A DNA stretch of 64,000 bases from Artemia franciscana (Eukaryota > Arthropoda > Branchiopoda > Anostraca > Artemiidae), in contig NW_027062649.1 in the NCBI RefSeq assembly GCF_032884065.1, positions 1,657,355 through 1,721,354 of the forward strand, given 5' to 3'. The stretch's first letter is position 1. Each line of letters begins with the position of its first letter. Of this stretch, positions 58,801 to 64,000 are shown piece by piece. Below the pieces are notes generated by a model that had not been told where the DNA came from, made no database searches, and saw only the letters and a program-made list of their open reading frames with translations. Both the position numbers and the translations under genes were made by a program.

Positions 58801-60276
58801 CTGTTCAGCCTGTACATTAATGATTCAGCAGCAGCTGTAGTTTCCAATAACATGACTCTCTTTACAAATGAACCTAAACTGAACTAAACAACATGACACT
58901 TGGACTGATAAAAAGCACTATAACCACTAAAAAACCTAAAATTATAAAAAAGCTATTTATAGCATTATTATGTCCAAAACTTGAATTTTGGATAGTAGTT
59001 CCCTGTCCCCACTATAAAACAGACAAACATGCATTGAAGATAGTCCAAAGGAGAGCTACTAAACCCCCAAATAACTTTAAACACCTTTAAAGAGTTGGCA
59101 GGGGTTCTGCCAACTCTGACCTGCAGGATTAAATGTGGAGATGTAATAATGATGAAGAAATTTTTCAATGCAGATGCAGGCAATACCCTTTTCTTTCCAA
59201 CTGAATCAGAAATCCCCAGGGGACACACAAAGAAGCCACAATAGTGTGCCCATAAACACCATGAACAATACAACTTCTTTGTTGCCCAAGGCATTCCCTT
59301 GTAGAACTCTCAAAGTGAAGTTACAGTCCAGACTAAATCTGCCCAAAGAAAGTAGCAACACAATACCACCCACCCAGCAATGTTCTACAGGTGGATCGCC
59401 CCCACCTTGTTGCTGGTATAGAAAGTGAATATATGCTACCTCTTGATTCTCCTCTTGTACTATTTTCAAATTCAATAATCACTCAAGGGACATATTCTGT
59501 TCAGACCCCTTCATGGGACCCAAAGAGGTAACTTATTACCTTGACTTGAGTTTTTAGAATATAATGTAAAGTTAAAAACTAATTTGGTATAAATATTAGC
59601 TTTTAAACAAGGTCTTAAACAACTCTATAATGTTTCAGTGTCCTGTTAGTAACAAAAAGAAAAAACAGAACAGAAAAGAAAAGAAAAAGAGGTTGGATTA
59701 TTGCCATACATTAACTTCATTCTTGTACTAACTATTTAATAGGGGGTGGTAAAATACAGCAGAAGTGTATTCAAAATGTGTTAACTAGACTACAATTTTT
59801 CAGCATAGGCATATCATGATATAAGAATTGTTCTATTAACATTTTTCATTCTCAATAGCACCAATTATGGGATTTTACAAAACAAAGCTTACTTGAAAGC
59901 TGACATAAAATGTGGCACCAGGTTCAACATATTGATAAAAACACTCTTCTTTTCCAGGTTCTATATGGATTTTGTACTCCATAGCCACACCAGGAGGACC
60001 ATTTTGGTCAGAGTCTTCATTTGAAACTGAACCAGCAGTATCCTGCATTTGAGGAACGACTTGAGGAGGAGGTATCATTGGCTGTCCCATTTGCAGCATG
60101 TTTGGATCCATGTTTGGCATGCCTTGTGGCAGCATAGTTGAAGGTTGTCCTGCAATAGGCTGTGGATTAGGAAACTGATGCTGCTGAGGTTGCAGTTGAC
60201 AAAGAACAAACTGAACACAAGTAGCTGATAGAACAAGAAGCAGCAACTGTTCCCCCATTTTTGGGGCACTGGCCAT
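39494..60276 (-). CDS. p24/TMED-family cargo receptor, four coding exons
   Basis: Coding exons are 60276-59893, 56108-55912, 45616-45550 and 39724-39494, all with GT-AG introns and compatible phases (0, 2, 0). The product is about 292 residues. Residues 1-26 form a signal peptide (LLLLVLSATC core). Residues 27-97 are Pro/Gln/Met-rich. The GOLD domain starts near AMEYKIHIEPGKEECFYQYV, with paired cysteines at Cys112 and Cys173. A coiled coil spans about 195-245, and the family block EARDFNLLRDNNGYVQMWSI leads into a membrane span at about 257-276. The tail is 16 residues (RKLFDTKNITGKSMFR), without a C-terminal KKXX. Family members form heteromers in ER-Golgi vesicles and select secretory cargo. 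The subfamily is uncertain; logjam/TMED6-like or TMED1/5-like are options. Most relatives are 200-240 residues, and the extra length is the Pro/Gln/Met stretch. Confidence 0.9.
40109..40160. repeat. (TA)n microsatellite
   Basis: About 25 uninterrupted TA units in p24 intron 3. Confidence 0.95.
40320..40570. other. Less AT-rich island in p24 intron 3, unrecognised
   Basis: Noticeably richer in G and C than its surroundings. The plus frame 40258-40548 (contains FADGGVSDIGPPVLCLELNI) shows no known domain. It sits between two microsatellites and near LINE tails, so it is perhaps an old transposon piece. Confidence 0.25.
40747..40820. repeat. (TA)n then (TAC)n microsatellite joined to a LINE tail
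   Basis: About 28 TA units run directly into TACTACTAC, which is the tail of the minus-strand LINE fragment that follows. Confidence 0.9.
40804..40930 (-). mobile_element. 3' tail of the 17.6-kb LINE family
   Basis: The minus strand carries the AGATTAGGTTGGAGGAGGAG block, GTGTTGGCCTCAGGCGGCTT, GTGCTGCAGTGAGTTATTAG and a (GTA)n tail. These match the end of the element at 17640-19935 closely. Confidence 0.8.
41400..41815 (+). mobile_element. 3' fragment of the 17.6-kb LINE family
   Basis: It covers the CTTTTCCAGAGAGACTGCAT to AGCAGTAGTAGTTC region. Translated pieces LGHVLRMKDERLPKIVLVGQ and IMRERLR match the larger copy. It has frameshifts and is more diverged than the main copy. Confidence 0.8.
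41816..45080. other. p24 intron 3, unassigned part
   Basis: This is AT-rich intron. A less AT-rich patch at 44640-44990 holds a plus frame (44777-44986, contains APVVVFLEEDANTDNQLRFK) that I do not recognise. Confidence 0.35.
45081..45530 (+). repeat. Minisatellite, about 105-bp unit, beside p24 exon 3
   Basis: Units carry GTAGTTCATGAGGCCTACC, AAAGTGAGCATACATA, TTTACAACGTAATCTATATC and AGAAAGTAAAA. Starts are near 45081, 45189, (partial) 45341 and 45420. The third unit is preceded by about 50 bp of unrelated sequence. The last unit ends about 20 bp from the exon 3 donor. Confidence 0.8.
45550..45616 (-). CDS. p24 gene exon 3 (67 bp)
   Basis: The acceptor TTCTCATAG precedes GTATGATCAG. The donor is ATT then GTAAGT (45549-45544). 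The first base completes the Arg codon split with exon 2; the rest reads YDQWEKYADELKEAEISVSS plus FI. It is too short to appear as an open frame, but the phase fits exons 2 and 4 exactly. A minisatellite begins about 20 bp beyond the donor. Confidence 0.88.
46598..46617. repeat. 20-bp perfect palindrome
   Basis: AACTTCGAAATTTCGAAGTT, with two further ACTTCGAA(A) copies at 46581 and about 46625. It is in p24 intron 2, with no function inferred. Confidence 0.7.
46720..47262. repeat. Diverged F1 palindrome arms with widened spacer
   Basis: A left-arm-like block (GGAAGTGGAGAGCAAC, TATATGAGGGGGGTTACCC) at 46733-46803 and a right-arm block (AAGCGTAAAGAGCGAGG, TTCGGTTCGTTTTTAGTTTT) at 47162-47240 flank about 350 bp of other sequence. 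Confidence 0.4.
47263..49139. other. p24 intron 2, unassigned part
   Basis: Several short frames (for example 47610-47840 plus) lack recognised motifs. No repeat family was identified. Confidence 0.35.
49140..49490 (-). repeat. Decayed F1 end
   Basis: It contains GGACACTTAAAAAG, TTTCTTAGCTTTTGATGCAT, CAGCATAAAAAGCCGATTC and TTTAGAGTTTCGTTTACTAT in F1 reverse order. The terminal hairpin is not found. Confidence 0.5.
49491..50169. other. p24 intron 2, unassigned part
   Basis: This is AT-rich. Nothing was recognised. Confidence 0.35.
50170..51070 (-). pseudogene. Decayed LINE 3' fragment
   Basis: Minus-strand translation gives NGEPVERVEEFEYLG, KLLGKWTRRKINFLSKLG, HGCETWFLYVEEERHL, then a region with KMCGLKLGVSTSIKKRCPKW. 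This is the usual order after the catalytic box in endonuclease-RT elements (EF-YLG, YGCETW, SN--I). Stops and frame changes are frequent. It resembles the 17.6-kb group but is a separate, older family. Confidence 0.6.
51522..53214 (-). mobile_element. F1 repeat, long copy F (array variant)
   Basis: The order is: palindrome (about 51541-51845), GGAATTTTCC-type C-rich array (51890-52560), the AACTTACAACC block (52610), AAATGGCTATCTCAAAATTT (52690), CACGCATCCGTGATC (52861), CCTCAGGCTCGTAGCTTTTC (53033), and a decayed hairpin ending at 53214. The final junction is A53214|T53215, as in other copies. It is the same variant as copy E. The left edge is approximate. Confidence 0.65.
52917..52957. repeat. 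Twin palindromes inside F1 copy F
   Basis: TGGC-AATAT-GCCA followed at once by ATTCGGC-AATAT-GCCGAAT. The two share the same loop. Confidence 0.8.
54017..56336. other. p24 intron 2 end, exon 2 flanks; mostly unassigned
   Basis: An F1 half-arm (GAAAGAAAGGAGCAACT, AACAGAAATTATTCCGTACA) lies at about 54890-54975. The rest, outside exon 2 (55912-56108), is AT-rich with no call. Confidence 0.35.
55912..56108 (-). CDS. p24 gene exon 2 (GOLD domain)
   Basis: The acceptor TTTTTAAAG precedes GTATTG; the donor is ATTCAG then GTAGAA (55911-55906). It encodes residues 129-193, with KAGFAVRNPRGELVHPYQWK and GGYYSVCIDNQFSRFAAKLV. Cys173 in the second block is the partner of Cys112 in exon 1, as expected for the GOLD disulfide. 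Confidence 0.9.
56337..56570. repeat. TA/ACTAAGTATATA tandem tract
   Basis: Variants of TATATACTAAG and TATAGGTATA are repeated about 20 times, with self-complementary units, in p24 intron 1. A flanking 26-bp or longer stretch (TACATAAAATTTGCAGAACA) is present on both sides, at about 56306 and 56561. Confidence 0.85.
56571..58239. other. p24 intron 1, unassigned part
   Basis: This is AT-rich intron with no recognised gene or repeat. The minus frame at 57820-58011 has no known motif. Confidence 0.35.
58240..59480 (+). pseudogene. Decayed CR1/L2-like LINE in p24 intron 1
   Basis: Reading in order: NDNLIKKNLLVDGQHGFRKR (RT motif before A), then a broken stretch. Next come GSTLFSLYINDSAAAVVSNN (58800-58845) and LFTNEPKLN, where LFADDTKLY would be expected. 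These are followed by LGLIKSTITTKKPKIIKKLF, LCPKLEFWIVVPCPHYKTDK and ALKIVQRRAT, and finally degraded C-terminal pieces (RGHTKKPQ; LVELSK). Loss of the catalytic Asp pair and many stops show it is dead. It lies antisense to the host gene. Confidence 0.75.
59481..59892. other. p24 intron 1, exon-proximal part
   Basis: An A/G-rich patch occurs at 59650-59690. Nothing else was recognised. Confidence 0.4.
59893..60276 (-). CDS. p24 gene exon 1 (signal peptide, Pro/Gln/Met stretch, GOLD start)
   Basis: The start is placed at ATG 60276 (MASAPKMGEQ). A second ATG at 60258 (MGEQ) has better surroundings (A at -3, G at +4) and would also give a signal peptide. The frame is open upstream to 60387, but starting there would put 37 residues ahead of the signal peptide. 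An acceptor-like TTATTTCAG at about 60322-60314 suggests a 5' UTR exon further upstream. The donor is CAA then GTAAGC (59892-59887). Residues 27-97 contain repeated Gln, Pro and Met (for example MLPQGMPNMDPNMLQMGQPM). Confidence 0.88.
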
Positions 60277-60498
60277 TGGCTTATGCTGTTTCTTCCTTAA
60301 GCGTCGGCTTTTCCTGAAATAACCTGTACCAGATAGAATTATTTCAGCGGTAGTAAAATTTAATGATTTTATTGTGATCCTTATCATTTAAATTTCATTA
60401 TTATAGATTTTATTTATCAATGTTTTTCTATTATTATCATCATTTTATTATCATAGTACAATTTAACTCTATTATAGACCTCTGTTTTGCTGCGGTCA

Positions 60499-60775
60499 TG
60501 ACGCACGAAATGAAGGCTGCCGTAAAAGTCTTAAAGGAATCTTCTACAAAAAAATTCACGGAAGAACTACATAAAAATTTAAGCATATGGCTTCATTTTG
60601 CTGTCTGTTAAAATTGTGTAATTGTTTATTTTCTTTCTTTTTCTGCAGGGAAGTTTTTTTGGCTGGAAAACAAAAGATAAATAGTTTGTCAACAAAACCC
60701 CGATTTCTCAAAATGTGTATCCAACAAGAAAAAAAATACGGTGCTTTCAAGAAATACAAAAAGCGATTATCTTAA
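60499..60775 (+). other. Possible small divergent gene upstream of p24
   Basis: ATG at 60499 opens a 37-codon frame (MTHEMKAAVKVLKESSTKKF). A strong pyrimidine tract and TGCAG acceptor (about 60627-60650) are followed by a Lys-rich frame ending QQEKKYGAFKKYKKRLS at 60775. No donor joins the two frames cleanly, and I recognise no family. If real, it would share a divergent promoter with the p24 gene. The chance of an artefact is high. Confidence 0.2.
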
Positions 60776-60813
60776 AAATGCACGACAGATTGTACACCGG
60801 AACGGGCAAATCT

Positions 60814-60815
<2 letters not shown>

Positions 60816-60881
<66 letters not shown>
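60816..60881. repeat. 66-base T homopolymer
   Basis: A pure T run, that is A66 on the minus strand, preceded there by GGTATGCCACCGGCAT with an ATGCC/GGCAT inverted pair. It may be a retroposon A tail, a simple expansion, or of uncertain length through sequencing error. Confidence 0.9.
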
Positions 60882-60884
<3 letters not shown>

Positions 60885-61499
60885 CCGGTGGCATACCTGA
60901 CCATGTCATAAATGGTTCTGATTAGCAGATTTCGTTGAAGCCTGACAATAAGCCAAATCACAAATTGATGTCATAAAATTAGGCTAGAACTTAAAATGAA
61001 AAAAAAAACTTTCAACCCATACACAATTATAAGAAAATTTTAACTAAAGAAACAAAAAAAATACTTTATCTTAAAACGTAGTTGACGATCTCCTAGCTAC
61101 TTGTAGCAGTAGGAAATTTATATTCTAAATGTATAAGATTAAGGAAACTGATAATCCTGTAGTGTCTTCATCAGCAATATGCAAAAGTTAACAACTATTT
61201 TGTAATGGAAATTGAATGAAACTTCAAAACTGGTGTTTTCTTGTATATATACTCTGCAGTAAAGCTACGCTGCAATAATTTCCAAGAACTGATCTAACAA
61301 TGACGTTGCAACTTAGGTGCATGTTCAATGCAACACTTCGTTGAACAAAAGAAAATACTTTCTTTAGGAGAACGAAAATAGAGAAACCCTGCCCTTCACT
61401 CACAATACTTTTCTTGTTAGTAGATATAACACGATCAAATGCCATCATGTCTTACTCTCTTTTAGACCAAAATATTTCAGCGGTAAAAACTTGTTATTT
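60882..61499. other. Unassigned stretch
   Basis: This is AT-rich. The minus frame at 61224-61448 has no recognised motif. Confidence 0.35.
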
Positions 61500-63250
61500 T
61501 ATCTTTACACTATTTTCTACAAAATGGCAATCTCAAACTGTTGATTGAAAGCATTTAGTAAAAAAGGGCCTTGCAGGGGGTTTTCGTTGCCTTCCGTTCA
61601 CTTTTGACGTAGAAAATGCAATAAAAATTCCAATTTACAATCAAATGTGCCGCCTTCGAAGTTTATGCTACCATCCCTCCCATAAGAACCTTATATGCCC
61701 TGGGGGCATTATCTAATAATACTTGCCCCGGGTCCTTGGGGGACTGATTACCCCTGGAGTTTTTATTACATTATTTTTCATCTATTCTGAAGAAATTGCT
61801 ATAAGAAAATTTGATCTGACACGTTTAAAGACAAAAAGATTAGTGGGGGGATACTTACCCTTGACTCTTAAGAAGAAAGCAAGAACTTTGAATTTCTAGT
61901 CATTTGAGTCCCCTCCAAAGTTTATACGACCACCTCTTCCATAAAACCTTATATGCCCTCCTGGGGCATAAGCTACAACTCTTAGCCTCTCCGATTTGTG
62001 GAAGGTGGGATGTTTTGATCCCGATATTTTTGTTATCTGAACGATGCACTATTTCAAAGAAAATGTTCAGATGCATTTAAGGAAAAGATAGTGTATGGGG
62101 GGACGGTAGATGCCCTCCGATCACTTTTGAATCTTAAAAATGAAACTGTAACTTTCATATCCAATCAAATGAGCTATCTCTGAAGTTAACATGACCAGGA
62201 GGTTGTGAAGAGGGAGGCTTTAAATAAATTGGGATGAGGAAGAGGGTACGTAGCTGTGTTGATCTCAGTTGGCTTGGTGCTGCGGTGAGTTTTTGTTAGT
62301 AAGTTAGTTACTATATCGCTCCAAGGCATAACTTACAACGCCTAACCTTTGGCCCTGGAGGTATGTGTCAACCCGTGAGTTTTTGTTATCAGATCTTTGA
62401 ATTTGTTAAAATTTTTATTGGATGAATTTGAAGAAAAAGGGCGTGGGGGCTATTTGCCCTCCGATAATTTTTTACTCCTAAAAAGGACACTTTTTTCCTA
62501 TTTCTGACCAAAACAGCTTCCTTTGAAGTTTATACGACCATCCTTTCCTTATGAAGTGTCTCTAGAAAAAAATTTGGACTCTTATAGCCTTAGGGCTTGT
62601 GGGGGGAGTGTAGTTGCCCTTGGATCACTTTTGACTCTTAAAAAGGGAACTAAGACTTGCCACTTGCTAATAGGTTCTGGGGGTAGAGTCGACCCCAGAA
62701 TTTTTATTATTTGATGATGGAATGATGTCAATAAAATAGCTATCTCGAAATTTTATTGGATGAATTTGCGGGAAAAAGAACGTAAGGAGGGGGGATAGTT
62801 GACCTCCGATAAGGTGAAAAAGAACCGTATATGGCCCAAGGTCATAAGCTACAACCCCCCTCTGGTTTTGGAGGGGGTAAGTTGACCCCAAAGTTTTTGT
62901 CATCTCATTACTGGATTATTTCAAACAAAATTACTATCTCATTAATTGTAACTGGAGACATTTGGGAGAAGGGGGTGTGGAGAGTAAATATATGCCTGCC
63001 GATAACTTTTGATGACTCTTAAAAAGGTAACTAGAACTTTCAATTTCCAATCAAATGAATAACCTCTTATGTCTATACAGCTAGCTTTTACATAAAACCC
63101 CATCTGTGCTATCTAGTGCTTGAACTATTTTGAAAAAAGGAAATCTCAAAATTTTCATCGGATGGGCTTATGGGAAAAGGGCGTGGGAGTATAATTGCTC
63201 TTCGTTCTCTTTTGACTCCCAACAATTTTTCCCAACAATAGTATTTCTAC
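61500..63250 (+). repeat. Tandem F2 units, about 230-300 bp each
   Basis: At least six diverged units are present. Landmarks: GTTTATACGACCA-CC near 61660, 61920 and 62530; ATATGCCC-GGGGCATAAGCT near 61693, 61952 and 62830; CTCCGATCACTTTTGA or similar near 61598, 62115, 62460, 62618 and 63000; a GAAATTTTATTGGATGAATTTG block near 62420 and 62750. Irregular spacing reflects deletions and the LINE tail at 62195. The unit shares blocks with the middle of F1. Confidence 0.6.
62195..62310 (+). mobile_element. 3' tail of the 17.6-kb LINE family inside the F2 array
   Basis: GAAGAGGGAGGCTTTAAATA, GTACGTAGCTGTGTTGATCT and GGCTTGGTGCTGCGGTGAGT match the last 110 bp of the element at 17640-19935. It ends in a short TTAGTAAGTTAG tail. 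Confidence 0.75.
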
Positions 63251-63596
63251 CGTCCAACTAAAAACTAATATTGTAAGAGAATATCTTCAATAAATTGAAT
63301 ACCTTTCGGAGAAAATTCTTGTAGATTTTACAGTGAAGTATATCTATTAGCTAACAATTCTGTTTCTGCCGTCCAAACAAATGCCTGTTAACGCTAGCAA
63401 ATAACAGATGGCTGAAAATAAATAACCGGCTAAAAATTCAAACATTTGATGCGAGGTATTATTGGATTGGATTTTGCGTACAGATAACATTACCTATAGA
63501 GCAAAGCATATTTGTCCATGAGCCCTGTGAGCAGCAGGGCAAGGTCTGTATTCTAATCATTAGTAAATTTATAGCAAACAATATAACTGGCTTTTG

Positions 63597-63890
63597 TATA
63601 AAGTAAATATACCACTTGATGTCTTTTTTATGCTCTTAACAAATTTAATAATCACTTTTACCTTAAATTGATATTTAAGCATTTTTTAGCTCTTAAAAAT
63701 GCCAATTTTCAAAAAATTATGACAGTTCATATAACTAAACTTACCAATAAAGTGAACATACCACTAGATGCCTTTTTTTGTGTTATTTACAAATAGGCTA
63801 TAATAGTTGCTTCTACCACAAATTCAAATTTAAGCACTTTTTAAGCTCTTAAAAATGACAAATTTTCAATTAAAGTACAAGTTATCTGTC
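63597..63890 (+). repeat. Two-copy tandem duplication, about 149 bp
   Basis: AAGTAAATATACCACTTGAT at about 63601 and AAGTGAACATACCACTAGAT at 63750 each lead into TTTAAGCA-TTTTT-AGCTC and TTAAAAATG-CAA-TTTTCAA. Confidence 0.6.
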
Positions 63891-64000
63891 ATCTCCAACA
63901 AAATAATACTATGTTTTTGTCTGTGCTGTTTTTGACAAAATAATAGCCTACTACATTTTCTCAGTGCAAAGAAGAAAATGCCATAACATTGGTTTATCCA

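Overview
This is AT-rich nuclear DNA of an animal. There are no operons or bacterial-type genes. One spliced gene is clear: a p24/TMED cargo receptor on the minus strand with four coding exons spread over 20.8 kb (39494-60276). Almost everything else is repeats. Intron structure, several non-LTR retrotransposon families, a tRNA-derived SINE, a hAT-like element and dense non-coding repeats all point to a metazoan. I suspect an arthropod, perhaps a branchiopod crustacean such as a brine shrimp, but that is an impression from the repeats and is not proven here.

Layout. 1-8.3 kb: a roughly 275-bp tandem satellite (2446-6372) broken by a LINE tail and by a full copy of an unnamed repeat, here called F1; two more F1 copies flank it. 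8.4-17.6 kb: mostly unassigned DNA, with a SINE carrying clear target-site duplications at 8918-9224. 17.6-24.2 kb: a dead LINE with endonuclease tail, reverse transcriptase and C-terminal region, then further LINE tails and F1 pieces. 24.5-32.9 kb: two long F1 copies and fragments. 33.0-36.8 kb: a second dead LINE (CR1/L2/jockey-like) and a third LINE tail. 37.1 kb: a possible lone exon on the minus strand. 39.5-60.3 kb: the p24 gene. Its introns hold (TA)n tracts, LINE tails, a minisatellite 20 bp from a splice donor, a hAT-like element with a nested F1 copy, and a decayed CR1-like LINE. 60.4-64 kb: upstream region with a 66-base T tract and tandem F2 units related to F1.

The best candidate for something undescribed is F1: about 1.6-1.75 kb, no coding capacity, six long copies in 64 kb. 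One end is TC plus a short perfect hairpin; the other end holds a roughly 260-300 bp palindrome. Wherever the hairpin end is preserved, the junction lies between A and T. One copy sits in a tandem satellite, so the empty site can be read from neighbouring units. It looks like a non-autonomous DNA transposon, possibly related to Helentron-type elements, but no transposase was found.

The p24 product would be about 292 residues: signal peptide, an unusual Pro/Gln/Met-rich stretch, GOLD domain with paired cysteines, coiled coil, one membrane span and a short cytosolic tail. It should act in ER-Golgi vesicle traffic.
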